Origin: Alloalcanivorax gelatiniphagus
GTDB lineage: Bacteria; Pseudomonadota; Gammaproteobacteria; Pseudomonadales; Alcanivoracaceae
Direction of reading: 5' to 3'
Assembly: GCF_005938655.1 (NCBI RefSeq)
Contig: NZ_VCQT01000034.1
Span: 25,923-89,922 of the forward strand
Length of the DNA stretch: 64,000 bases
The position numbers and the translations under genes are program-made. Shown here in pieces: positions 13,460 through 22,344 of this stretch. How positions within the stretch are numbered: position 1 is the stretch's first letter; every line of letters starts with the position of its first letter. The notes under the pieces are model-generated. The model was not told the origin of the DNA. It saw nothing but the letters and a program-made list of their open reading frames with translations, and did not search any database.

Positions 13460-15604
13460 ATGAGCATTAAGAAGATGACGTTGCTGCTGGTGATCGTGGC
13501 GCTGGTGGCGGGCTACTTCTTTTTCGATGTGGGGCAGTACCTGAGCCTGGATTACCTGAAGCAACAGCAGGGGGCATTTCAGACCCTGGCCAGCGAGCAT
13601 CCGGTGGCGGTGCTGGGCGGCTTCTTCGCGCTGTATGTGCTGGTCACGGCCCTGAGTTTGCCGGGGGCGGCGATCATGACCCTGGCGGCGGGGGCGCTGT
13701 TCGGGTTCTGGGTGGCACTGCTGCTGGTGTCGTTCGCCTCCAGCCTGGGCGCCACCCTGGCGTTTCTGGCGGCCCGGTTTCTGTTCAAGGACGCGGTGCA
13801 GGAGCGCTTCGGCGAGCGGCTGAAAAAGATCAATGCCGGCGTGGAGAAGGACGGCGCCTTTTATCTCTTCACCTTGCGTTTGATTCCCGCCTTTCCGTTT
13901 TTCGTGATCAATCTGCTGATGGCGTTGACGCCCCTGAAGACCTGGACCTTTTACTGGGTCAGCCAGGTGGGCATGCTGGCCGGCACCGCTGTGTACGTGA
14001 ACGCGGGCACCCAGTTGGGCGAACTGTCGTCGTTGTCCGGCTTGCTGTCGCCCGGCTTGCTGGGGGCGTTCGTGTTGCTGGGGCTGTTCCCCTGGCTGGC
14101 CAAGGCGGCGCTGGCGCTGGTGCAGCGCCGCAAGATGTATCGGGGATACCAAAAGCCCAAGCATTTTGATCGCAACCTGATCGTGATCGGCGCCGGTTCC
14201 GCCGGCCTGGTGAGCGCCTACATCGGCGCCACGGTAAAAGCCCGGGTGTCGCTGATCGAGGCGGAAAAGATGGGCGGCGATTGCCTGAACACCGGCTGCG
14301 TGCCCTCCAAGGCACTGATCAAAAGCGCCTCCCTGGCGCATCTGCCGAAGGTGTCGGAGCGATACGGATTCAAGCGCATTACCACGGAGTTCGACTTCGC
14401 CGATATCCAGGCGCGCATCCAGCGGGTGATCGGCCGCATCGAGCCCCACGATTCGGTGGAGCGCTACCAGGCCCTGGGCGTGGATTGCATCCAGGGGCGG
14501 GCGCGGCTGGTGTCGCCCTGGGAAGTGGCCGTCGAGACCGCCGACGGTGAACGGCGCCTGAGCGCCCGGGCGATCATCATCGCCACCGGCGCCCGCCCGT
14601 GGCTGCCGCCGATTCCCGGCATTGATCAGGTGCGCGTGCTGACCTCGGAAACGCTGTGGCAAATCGATCAACTGCCGCCTCGCCTGCTGGTGTTGGGCGG
14701 CGGCCCCATCGGCTGCGAACTGGCACAGAGTTTTGCCCGGCTCGGCAGCCGGGTGACCCAGCTGGAGAAAGGTCCGCGCCTGCTGCCCCGTGAAGACGAC
14801 GACGCGGCCGAGGCGGTGGCCACGGCGCTGGGCGAGGACGGGGTGGAATTGCTCACCGGCCACCAGGCGGTCCGCTTCACCGTCGAGGACGGCGAACAGT
14901 GTGTTGTTACGGACAGCGAACAGGGGCCGCGACGAATTCCCTTCGACGCGGTACTGGTGGCGGTGGGCCGGCGCGCCAACACCGCCGGCCTGGGCCTGGA
15001 GGAGCTGGGCATCGCCACCGGCGACAACGGCACCCTGGATCTGGATGAGCGGCTGCGCACCCGCTTCCCCAATATTTACGGCTGCGGCGATGTGGCCGGC
15101 CCCTACCAATTCACCCATGTGGCCGCCCACCAGGCCTGGTACGCCGCGGTCAACGCCCTGTTCGGCATCCTGAAGACTTTCAAGGCCGACTACCGGGTGA
15201 TTCCCTGGGCCACCTTTACCGCGCCGGAGGTGGCGCGGGTGGGACTGAACGAAAACGAGGCCCGGGAAAAAGGCATCGAGGTGGAGGTGACCCGCTACGG
15301 CATCGACGATCTGGACCGGGCCATCGCCGACGGCAGCGACCGGGGTTTCGTCAAGGTGCTCACGCCGCCGGGCAAGGACCGCATTCTCGGCGTGACCATC
15401 GTCGGCGAGGCGGCCTCGGACCTGATCAGCGAATACGTGCTGGCCATGAAGCACGGCCTTGGCCTCAACAAGATTCTCGGCACCATCCACATCTACCCCA
15501 CGCGCGCCGAAGCCAACAAGTTCGCCGCCGGCGAATGGAAGAAGGCGCACAAGCCGGAGAAACTGCTCCGCTGGGTGCAACGGTTTCACGATGCGAGACG
15601 ATAG
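13460..15604 (+). CDS. TVP38/TMEM64 membrane domain fused to an FAD-dependent disulfide oxidoreductase
   Basis: The 714-residue protein joins two modules. Residues 1-225 form a SNARE-associated (TVP38/DedA-like) membrane domain with several hydrophobic segments and the family pattern LSLPGAAIMTLAAGALFG. Residues 238-714 are a pyridine nucleotide-disulfide reductase like mercuric or lipoamide reductase. That part has FAD site VIGAGSAGL, redox pair Cys275/Cys280 in GGDCLNTGCVPSK, NAD(P) site VLGGGPIGCELAQ, and a C-terminal His-Glu dyad in HIYPTRAE. The fusion is known in several gammaproteobacteria, but its substrate is not. The likely role is membrane-coupled thiol redox chemistry. It is apparently transcribed alone. 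Confidence 0.9.
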   Translation: MSIKKMTLLLVIVALVAGYFFFDVGQYLSLDYLKQQQGAFQTLASEHPVAVLGGFFALYVLVTALSLPGAAIMTLAAGALFGFWVALLLVSFASSLGATLAFLAARFLFKDAVQERFGERLKKINAGVEKDGAFYLFTLRLIPAFPFFVINLLMALTPLKTWTFYWVSQVGMLAGTAVYVNAGTQLGELSSLSGLLSPGLLGAFVLLGLFPWLAKAALALVQRRKMYRGYQKPKHFDRNLIVIGAGSAGLVSAYIGATVKARVSLIEAEKMGGDCLNTGCVPSKALIKSASLAHLPKVSERYGFKRITTEFDFADIQARIQRVIGRIEPHDSVERYQALGVDCIQGRARLVSPWEVAVETADGERRLSARAIIIATGARPWLPPIPGIDQVRVLTSETLWQIDQLPPRLLVLGGGPIGCELAQSFARLGSRVTQLEKGPRLLPREDDDAAEAVATALGEDGVELLTGHQAVRFTVEDGEQCVVTDSEQGPRRIPFDAVLVAVGRRANTAGLGLEELGIATGDNGTLDLDERLRTRFPNIYGCGDVAGPYQFTHVAAHQAWYAAVNALFGILKTFKADYRVIPWATFTAPEVARVGLNENEAREKGIEVEVTRYGIDDLDRAIADGSDRGFVKVLTPPGKDRILGVTIVGEAASDLISEYVLAMKHGLGLNKILGTIHIYPTRAEANKFAAGEWKKAHKPEKLLRWVQRFHDARR

Positions 15605-15770
15605 CGTGAAGGATCAAAGCTGTTACAGAAAATATATGCAAGCTGTTAACTACTGCTGAGCCGCGCCGATAGAGCATGGGACACGGACGCCATTGTACCA
15701 AGCGGCAGGACTAAAACGTCCGTCGGGAAAGCCGCACCGACACTGAAACATCCATACAAGGCTCCTTCCT

Positions 15771-17363
15771 ATGCTGCTCAACAGAAGCGTCAAACTAAGG
15801 CTTTCCCTAAGCCTGGGTCTTTGCATCGTGCTGCTCATCATTATTGGCGTGATGGGTATCATCAGCACCAGTTCCGTGAGAGAAAACCTGGAACAAACGT
15901 ACAATCAGAACCTGATCACCTTGCTGGACCTGGCCACGGTGCACGAGTCACTGATGGACACCCGCATCATCATCACCGCTGCCCAGCGGGACCGCGATGT
16001 CAGCCTGGCCAGAAAAATGGAGGATGAGGTCAAGGAAAACGACCTGAAAATCGATCAGTACTGGGCGGATTATTTTCCTCAGCGGATCAGCGGAGACCAG
16101 GAACGGGCCATCGCCGAGCGCTTCCAGGAAAGCTTGAAAGCGCTGCGCGCCAACCTCGATGAGCTTAAAGCTCTGATGATCGCCGGCGACTTCGATCAAG
16201 CCAACCTGCTGGCCAATGGAGCAGTGGGCGAAGGCTACACGCAAACGCAGGACTTGATCGGCGCCCTGGTAACGCGCAACCGGGAACAGGCCGATACCCA
16301 TTACAACCGGGCACTGACCAACTATAAGGCGTCCCGCAATGTGGTCATCGGTCTGATGGTGGTTTCCGTATTGGTGGCGCTGGGGCTGACCTTCTGGCTG
16401 GTGCGCGGCATCATGACGCCGCTGGGCAAGGCCCGCCATGTGGCACGTGCCATGGCGGAAGGTCGACTGGACGACGACATCGATGTGACCTGCAAGGACG
16501 AATTCGGTGACATGCTCCGTGATCTGGTGACCATGCAGGAGAAACTCTCCGACGTGGTGCTCTCGGTGCGCGACAACGCCGAATCGGTGAGCATCGCCTC
16601 CACCGAAATCTCCCAGGGCACCGACGATTTGAGCCGGCGCACCCAGGACCAGGCCGCCAGCCTGGAAGAGACCGCCGCGTCCATGGACGAGATTACCTCC
16701 ACCGTGCGCCAGAACGCGGACAACGCCAACGAGGCCGACGGGCTGGCGCAACGTGTCAGCGGCCAGGCCAGACAGGGCAGCGACATCGCCCGGGAAGCGA
16801 TCTCCGCCATGGCGGAAATCAGCAGCTCCAGCCGCAAGATCACCAGCATCGTTTCGTTGATCGACGAGATCGCCTTCCAGACCAACCTGCTGGCGCTGAA
16901 CGCCTCGGTGGAAGCGGCCCGGGCCGGCGAACAGGGCCGTGGCTTCGCGGTGGTGGCCGGCGAGGTACGCAGCCTGGCCGGACGCAGCGCCGAGGCGGCC
17001 CGCGAAATCAAGACGCTGGTCGACGAAAGCGTGGACCGGGTGGACACCGGCACTGCCCTGGTGGACAAGGCCGCCGAAACCCTCGGGGAAATCGCCAAGG
17101 GCGTGGATCAGGTCACCGCGCTGGTGGGCGAGATCGCCGTGGCCAGCCGCGAACAGACCCAGGGCATCGAGCAAGTGAATCTGGCGGTGTCGCAGATGGA
17201 CGCGGCGATCCAGCAGAACGCCAGCATGGTGGAACAATCCAGCGCCGCCAGCCGGTCGCTGCAGGACCAGGCCAACGATCTGCTGCGGCAAATGAGGTTC
17301 TTCCGTGCCTCCGACGCCGAGTCCGATCAAGCGCTCACTCCAACGCTACACCGAAGCGAGTAA
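15771..17363 (+). CDS. Methyl-accepting chemotaxis protein, Tar-like
   Basis: This is a 530-residue chemoreceptor. It has a first membrane segment (about 11-31), a periplasmic four-helix sensor (about 35-185) and a second membrane segment (about 188-208). A HAMP domain follows, then a signalling domain with the tip [18 protein letters not shown]. The periplasmic region resembles the Tar/Tsr 4HB type, with [15 protein letters not shown] and [15 protein letters not shown] helices; no amino-acid-binding arginine pattern could be assigned with confidence. The C-terminus (TLHRSE) lacks a CheR/CheB-docking pentapeptide. It is not closely related to the two tandem chemoreceptors at 2.5-6.0 kb. The DUF547 gene follows 32 bases later. 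Confidence 0.93.
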   Translation: MLLNRSVKLRLSLSLGLCIVLLIIIGVMGIISTSSVRENLEQTYNQNLITLLDLATVHESLMDTRIIITAAQRDRDVSLARKMEDEVKENDLKIDQYWADYFPQRISGDQERAIAERFQESLKALRANLDELKALMIAGDFDQANLLANGAVGEGYTQTQDLIGALVTRNREQADTHYNRALTNYKASRNVVIGLMVVSVLVALGLTFWLVRGIMTPLGKARHVARAMAEGRLDDDIDVTCKDEFGDMLRDLVTMQEKLSDVVLSVRDNAESVSIASTEISQGTDDLSRRTQDQAASLEETAASMDEITSTVRQNADNANEADGLAQRVSGQARQGSDIAREAISAMAEISSSSRKITSIVSLIDEIAFQTNLLALNASVEAARAGEQGRGFAVVAGEVRSLAGRSAEAAREIKTLVDESVDRVDTGTALVDKAAETLGEIAKGVDQVTALVGEIAVASREQTQGIEQVNLAVSQMDAAIQQNASMVEQSSAASRSLQDQANDLLRQMRFFRASDAESDQALTPTLHRSE

Positions 17364-17395
17364 GCTGGCTGTCCCTGTTATCGCGGAGAGCCGTC

Positions 17396-18217
17396 ATGGT
17401 TTATGTTCAACGCGGGTTGCTGGGGCTGCTGCTCCTGGCCCTGAGCGTGTCGCCGGCCCTGGCCGAGCGACCGTTCGATCACGGCGCCTGGGACACCCTG
17501 CTGCGGGACCACGTTACGTGGCAGCGGCAGGGGCGCACCTCCACCGTGGACTATGACGGCTTCGCCACGGACCGGCAGGCCCTGCACGCCTATCTGGAGC
17601 GGCTCTCGGCGGTCAGCGCGGAGCGGTTTCAGCAGTGGCCCCGGGACGCCCGGCTGGCGTTTCTGATCAACGCCTACAATGCCTTTACCGTGGAACTGAT
17701 TCTGCGCCAGAACCCAAGGCCGGATTCCATCCGCGACATCGGCTCGATCTTCCGTGGTCCCTGGAAACAGCGCTTCTTCACCCTGCTGGGTAAGGAGCGC
17801 ACCCTGGACGACGTGGAGCACGGCCTGATCCGGGACAACCCGGCCCTGATGGACGCGCGCATTCATTTCGCCGTCAATTGCGCCTCGGTGGGCTGCCCGG
17901 CCCTGCGCCCGGAAGCCTACACCGCCGGCGCTCTTGACCGGCAATTGGACGACGCCACCGGACGTTTTCTCTCCGACCGCCAGCGCAACCGGTACCGCGA
18001 CGGGGTGCTGGAAGTGTCTTCCATCTTCGATTGGTATCAGGAGGATTTCGAGGCCGCCGCCGGCAGCCTGGGCGCCTGGCTGGCGGACCAGGGCGACGCC
18101 CTGGCACTGCCCGGCGACGCCCGCCAACGGCTGCGCGCCGGCGACCTGGAGATCGATTTTCTGGACTACGACTGGTCCCTGAACGGGGACCCCGCCGGCC
18201 AGTCCACCTCACCCTGA
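17396..18217 (+). CDS. DUF547 exported protein
   Basis: The 273-residue product has a signal peptide ending in SPALA-E near residue 23 and the DUF547 core, including LAFLINAYNAFTVELIL and the NCASVGCPAL segment with paired cysteines. The biochemical role of DUF547 proteins is not established. It should be periplasmic. A GGAGAG sequence precedes the ATG. It could be cotranscribed with the chemoreceptor upstream, given the 32-base gap, but a functional link is not evident. Confidence 0.88.
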   Translation: MVYVQRGLLGLLLLALSVSPALAERPFDHGAWDTLLRDHVTWQRQGRTSTVDYDGFATDRQALHAYLERLSAVSAERFQQWPRDARLAFLINAYNAFTVELILRQNPRPDSIRDIGSIFRGPWKQRFFTLLGKERTLDDVEHGLIRDNPALMDARIHFAVNCASVGCPALRPEAYTAGALDRQLDDATGRFLSDRQRNRYRDGVLEVSSIFDWYQEDFEAAAGSLGAWLADQGDALALPGDARQRLRAGDLEIDFLDYDWSLNGDPAGQSTSP

Positions 18218-18420
18218 GCCCGCACCGGCGGCCGGCAGCGGGGAAAAAGGCGACATAAGTGGCACCGGTGCAACGCCGGCGCTTGAAAGCGAAGGTCGCC
18301 ACCACCATCTTGACGCCGTCGAGCATCAGACCGTGATTTCCAGGGCGCGGCGCTCACCGGCCGGGACACCGCCTGAAGCGGAATGCCGGCCTCGCCGAAC
18401 CGACGCATCACGAGGGCCGC

Positions 18421-18852
18421 ATGAGTCATATCGAACGCCTGGACCGCATCCAGAATTCCTACCGCCGCCTGCCACTGTGGATGCGTCTGTGGATCATGCT
18501 GGTGTTGATTCCGGTGAACGCCGCCGGCTTTTTCATGCTGCACACCGCCAGTGGCCACGCGGTGGCCTGGGCCAGCGCTTTCGTAATGGCCGCCAACGGC
18601 CTCACCCTGTGGCGGTATGCCTCCCTGAACCGGGCGCTGGCCCTGCCCCATCTTCTCGCCTGGGTACCGCTGCAGGCGGCGCTGGTGGCGCGGCTGATCG
18701 GGGGCTGGGGCCCGGACGCCATGGCGTGGGATGAGTGGCTGCTGGCGGTGATGGTGGTGATGGTCAATTCCGTGGCGCTGTTCTTCGACACCGTGGCGTC
18801 CTGGCGCTGGTGGCGGGACCGGCGCCTGAACCTGGCCGCCGACGGCCTCTGA
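18421..18852 (+). CDS. Small integral membrane protein of unknown function
   Basis: This 143-residue protein has about four hydrophobic segments (approximately 20-45, 48-62, 70-90 and 100-122) and charged termini. I do not recognise a characterised family. A GAGGG ribosome site precedes the ATG. It lies 203 bases after the DUF547 gene and converges with the ktr operon, with only six bases between the stops. Its length and topology are compatible with a small channel or accessory protein, but that is speculation. Confidence 0.75.
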   Translation: MSHIERLDRIQNSYRRLPLWMRLWIMLVLIPVNAAGFFMLHTASGHAVAWASAFVMAANGLTLWRYASLNRALALPHLLAWVPLQAALVARLIGGWGPDAMAWDEWLLAVMVVMVNSVALFFDTVASWRWWRDRRLNLAADGL

Positions 18853-18858
18853 CCGCCT

Positions 18859-20229
18859 TCAACCGATCTGCACATCGGCCTCGGTGTAATGCACCCGGGC
18901 AGGATTCGGCCTCGCCAGCGCATAGGCGAACGCCAGCGGCCCGATGCGGCCGACGAACATCAGCAACATCAGAATGCCCTGCCCCGGCGCGCCCAACTCG
19001 GCGGTAATCCCCCGGGACAACCCCACGGTACCGAACGCGGAAAAGCTCTCGAACAGCAGATCCAGGGGCTTCATCTGCGGCTGCAGGATCACCAGCACGA
19101 AGGCCGCCAGCATCAGCAGCATGACGCTGAGCATGACCACCGCGTAGGCCCGAAACACCGCCGCCACCGCCACCGCCCGGCGGAACAGGCGCGGCTGCTG
19201 TTCGCCGCGCAGGATCGCCCAGGTGGACAGCAGCACCACCATGAAGGTGGACACCTTGATGCCCGAGGCGGTGGAGTTGCTGCCGCCACCGATAAACATC
19301 AGCAGCATGGTCAGCAGCGTGGCCGGCATGCCCAGGGCGCCGGTGTCGATGCTGTTGAAGCCGGCGGTGCGCGGCGTCACCGCCGCGAACCAGGCCGCCC
19401 AGAACCGGTCCGCCACCGGCAGCCCGCCCAGGGTGCCCGGGTTGTGCCACTCGAAGCCCAGCATCAACAGCCAGCCGCCCAACGCCAGAATGGCGGTGCC
19501 GGCGAGCGTCAGCTTGCTGTGCAGGGTAAGGCGGGCCAGGCGCCGCCGGCGCCAGAGATCCAGGATCACCGTGAACCCCAGGCCGCCGATGATGAACAGC
19601 GCGGTGATCACGGTGTTGACCAGGGGCTGCCCGGCCCACGACATCAGGCTGTCCGGGCGCAGGCCGAAGCCCGCATTGTTGAAGGCGGAAACCGCATGGA
19701 ACAGGCTGAACCAGAGACCACCGCCCCAGCCCATTTCCGGCACCCACACCAGGGCCAGCAGCAGAGTACCGAGCAGTTCCAGGGACAGCGCCAGAATGGC
19801 GATGTGGCCGACCAGCACCAGCACGTCACCGGGGTCGGTCTGATCCAGCGCCTCGCGCACCAGCCGCCGCCCGCCAAGGCCGAGCCGGCCGCCCAGGGCA
19901 AGAATGGTCAGCCCGGCGAAGGTCATCAGGCCCAGGCCGCCCAGCTGGATCAGCACCAGCACCACGGCCTGGCCGAAGCCGGTGAGCACACTGCCGGTGT
20001 CCACCACCACCAGACCGGTAACGGTGACCGCCGAGCAGGCGGTGAACATCGCCTGGCCCAGCCCCAGCCCACCGTGGCTGGCCATCGGCAGCCACAGCAG
20101 CAGACCACCAATCAGGATCAGCGTCAGAAAACTCAGCGCCAGCAACGCCGGCGGGCTGAACCGCCAGGGCCGGCGCAGTTGCGCCCGCAGGGTAAGACGG
20201 CCGCTGACGCGGGGCTGCCAGCTTTTCAT
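18859..20229 (-). CDS. ktrB: Potassium uptake protein, TrkH/KtrB family (second KtrB)
   Basis: This is the 456-residue ion-translocating subunit of a Ktr-type K+ (Na+-dependent) uptake system. It has the four-fold membrane-pore-membrane repeat of the TrkH/KtrB superfamily; the first pore loop reads TACSAVTVTGLVVVD with the selectivity glycine. I start at the ATG of MKSWQPRVSGRLTLRAQ, which lies ten bases after the upstream ktrB stop; ten further upstream codons overlap that gene. Length and sequence are close to those of the upstream KtrB, with shared motifs such as GGSNSTASGIKVSTFMVV. The pair is a tandem duplication behind a single ktrA. Confidence 0.92.
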   Translation of the reverse strand: MKSWQPRVSGRLTLRAQLRRPWRFSPPALLALSFLTLILIGGLLLWLPMASHGGLGLGQAMFTACSAVTVTGLVVVDTGSVLTGFGQAVVLVLIQLGGLGLMTFAGLTILALGGRLGLGGRRLVREALDQTDPGDVLVLVGHIAILALSLELLGTLLLALVWVPEMGWGGGLWFSLFHAVSAFNNAGFGLRPDSLMSWAGQPLVNTVITALFIIGGLGFTVILDLWRRRRLARLTLHSKLTLAGTAILALGGWLLMLGFEWHNPGTLGGLPVADRFWAAWFAAVTPRTAGFNSIDTGALGMPATLLTMLLMFIGGGSNSTASGIKVSTFMVVLLSTWAILRGEQQPRLFRRAVAVAAVFRAYAVVMLSVMLLMLAAFVLVILQPQMKPLDLLFESFSAFGTVGLSRGITAELGAPGQGILMLLMFVGRIGPLAFAYALARPNPARVHYTEADVQIG

Positions 20230-20239
20230 CGCGCGCCGC

Positions 20240-21610
20240 TCACCCGATTTGCACCTCATCCTCCGCGTAGCGCAGCCGCACCGGTCGCGGCCGGGCCAGG
20301 GAGAAGGCCAGCGCCAGGGGGCCGATGCGGCCCACGAACATCAACACCATGACCACCGCCTGGCTGGCCATGGACATGTGGGCGGTGATGCCCCGGGTCA
20401 TGCCGGCGTTGCCGAACGCGGAAAAACCTTCGAAGAGCACGTCCATGGGCCGCATTTCCGGTTCCAGGATGACCAGGAAGAAACACCCCAGCATCACCAT
20501 CAGCAAGCTCAGCACCACCACGGTATAGGCGCGAAACACGGATTTCAGCGACACCATGCGGGTAAAGGCGGTGGGGCGCTGGCGGCCGGTGAGAAACGCC
20601 CGGGTGGCCAGAATCACCACCATGAAGGTGCTCACCTTGATACCGGAAGCGGTGGAGTTGCTGCCGCCGCCGATAAAGATCAGGAACATGGTCAGCAGCA
20701 CCGTGGGCGCATAGGCGACGCTGATGTCCACCACCGCGAAGCCGGCGCTGCGCGGCACCACCGCCATGAACCAGGCCAGCCAGGGCCGCTGCTCCGGGGC
20801 CAGGGCGGCCAGGGTATTGCCGTTGTTCCATTCAAACCCCATCACCATGAGCCAGGCGGAGACGGCCAGAATCAGGGTGCCGGTGAGAGTCAGCTTGCTG
20901 TGCAGGCTGAGGCGCCCGAAGCGGCGCTCATGCCACAGATCATTGATCACCGTGAAACCCAGCCCGCCGACGATAAACAGCCCGGTGATGACGATGGTGG
21001 TCAGGGGCGTGGCGGCCCAGGGCGCCAGGCCACCGGGAAGAATCGACACCCCGGCGTTGTTGAACGCGGAGGCGGCATGGAAAAAGCTCATCCAAAGCCC
21101 CCGGGCCCAGCCCATCTCCGGCACCCAGGCGGTGGCCAGCACCGCCGCGCCGGCCAGCTCCAGGGTCAGCGCCAGCAGCGCCACCTGCCGCACCAGCACC
21201 ACCACGTCGCCGGGGGAGGTCTGGTTCATCGCCTCGCGGACCAGCCGCTGGCCGCCCAGCCCCAGGCGGCCGCCCAGGGCCAGCACGGTGAGCACGGCGA
21301 AGGTCATCAGGCCGAGACCGCCGATATGGAACAGCACCATCACCACGACCTGACCGAACAGGGTCAGGTCCCGGGCCGGGTCCACCAGCGACAGGCCGGT
21401 GACGGTGATCGAGGCGGTGGCGGTGAACAGCGCCTGCCACAGCGACAGCCCCTCGTGGCTGGCGAACGGCAGCCAGAACAGCAGCGTGCCGATCAGGATG
21501 AAGACCGCGAAGCCGCCGGCCAGCAAGGCCGGCGGACTGAGCCGCCAGGCCCGACGCATGCGCGCGCGCAGGGTGACGCGGCCGCGCAACCGGGGCAGCC
21601 AGCTTCTCAT
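20240..21610 (-). CDS. ktrB: Potassium uptake protein, TrkH/KtrB family (first KtrB)
   Basis: This is a 456-residue KtrB-type membrane subunit. It begins MRSWLPRLRGRVTLRARM and carries the first pore loop TATASITVTGLSLVD with its selectivity glycine, plus the GGSNSTASGIKVSTFMVV segment near the third repeat. Its start overlaps the ktrA stop by four bases, so it is translationally coupled to ktrA. It is the paralogue of the protein encoded immediately downstream. KtrB dimers normally sit on an octameric KtrA ring in the inner membrane; here two different KtrB proteins could form homo- or heterodimers on the same ring. Confidence 0.93.
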   Translation of the reverse strand: MRSWLPRLRGRVTLRARMRRAWRLSPPALLAGGFAVFILIGTLLFWLPFASHEGLSLWQALFTATASITVTGLSLVDPARDLTLFGQVVVMVLFHIGGLGLMTFAVLTVLALGGRLGLGGQRLVREAMNQTSPGDVVVLVRQVALLALTLELAGAAVLATAWVPEMGWARGLWMSFFHAASAFNNAGVSILPGGLAPWAATPLTTIVITGLFIVGGLGFTVINDLWHERRFGRLSLHSKLTLTGTLILAVSAWLMVMGFEWNNGNTLAALAPEQRPWLAWFMAVVPRSAGFAVVDISVAYAPTVLLTMFLIFIGGGSNSTASGIKVSTFMVVILATRAFLTGRQRPTAFTRMVSLKSVFRAYTVVVLSLLMVMLGCFFLVILEPEMRPMDVLFEGFSAFGNAGMTRGITAHMSMASQAVVMVLMFVGRIGPLALAFSLARPRPVRLRYAEDEVQIG

Positions 21611-22257
21611 AGGCTGGAGGTGAACTCGCGCAGGGCCTTCTCGTCGCCCAGCAGTATCAGGTGATCGTTACGCCGCAGGCGGTAGTCCGGAACCGGATCG
21701 AAGGTCACGCTGTTGCCGTGCTTGATGGCCAGCAGCCGCACCTTGTCCGGATCGATCTTCAGTTCCGAGAACGGCTTGTCGTCGAGCACCTCGCCGGGGC
21801 GTACCTCGATCACGAAGTAGTTATCGCCCAGCGCCAGATAATCGAGCATGTTGGGGTGCGCCATGGTCTGCGCCACCCGCAGCCCCATTTCGTACTCCGG
21901 ATGGAAAATACGTTCGGCGCCCAGCTTTTCGACAATCTTGTGGTGGGTGGGCGTGATCGCCTTGACCCACACTTCCTTGGCCTTCAGCGATTCCAGGTGC
22001 ATGGTGCACAGGATGCTGGCTTCGATGTTCTCGCCGATGGCCACCAGCACCGCGTCGAAGCGCTCCAGTTTCAGTTCCTTGAGCGAGGCCTCGTCGGTGG
22101 CGTCGGCGATCACCACCTGGGTGAGCTTGTCGGCGAGCTGATTGGCCTTGGCCTCGTCGGAGTCCACGCCCAGGACCTCGTGACCGAGCCGCACCAGTTC
22201 CACGCCCACGGCTTCCCCGAAGCCGCCCAGCCCCATGATCGCGAATTGCTTTTTCAT
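21607..22257 (-). CDS. ktrA: Ktr system regulatory subunit KtrA (RCK domain)
   Basis: KtrA is the cytoplasmic nucleotide-binding gating ring of the Ktr K+ transporter. The 216-residue length is typical. The N-terminal Rossmann fold reads MGLGGFGEAVGVELVRLGHE with acidic residues at the end of the second strand (VLGVDSDE) that contact the nucleotide ribose. A C-terminal RCK_C domain starts near residue 135. It is the first gene of a three-gene operon with the two ktrB genes. A paired REP lies immediately upstream, between ktrA and radA. Confidence 0.95.
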   Translation of the reverse strand: MKKQFAIMGLGGFGEAVGVELVRLGHEVLGVDSDEAKANQLADKLTQVVIADATDEASLKELKLERFDAVLVAIGENIEASILCTMHLESLKAKEVWVKAITPTHHKIVEKLGAERIFHPEYEMGLRVAQTMAHPNMLDYLALGDNYFVIEVRPGEVLDDKPFSELKIDPDKVRLLAIKHGNSVTFDPVPDYRLRRNDHLILLGDEKALREFTSSL

Positions 22258-22277
22258 CCTTGCTCCTTCGATTTTTC

Positions 22278-22344
22278 GTAGGAGCGGCTTCAGCCGCGAA
22301 TGAGCCGCGAATAATGCCCGGTTCGCGGCTGAAGCCGCTCCTAC
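22278..22344. repeat. Paired REP element 2 (two GGC-type arms)
   Basis: The arms at 22278-22300 and 22322-22344 are perfect reverse complements, with GTAGGA heads pointing outward. The loop itself contains another partial GAGCCGCGAA. The TAG stop codon of radA (22341-22343, minus strand) is formed by the head of the right arm. Confidence 0.9.
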
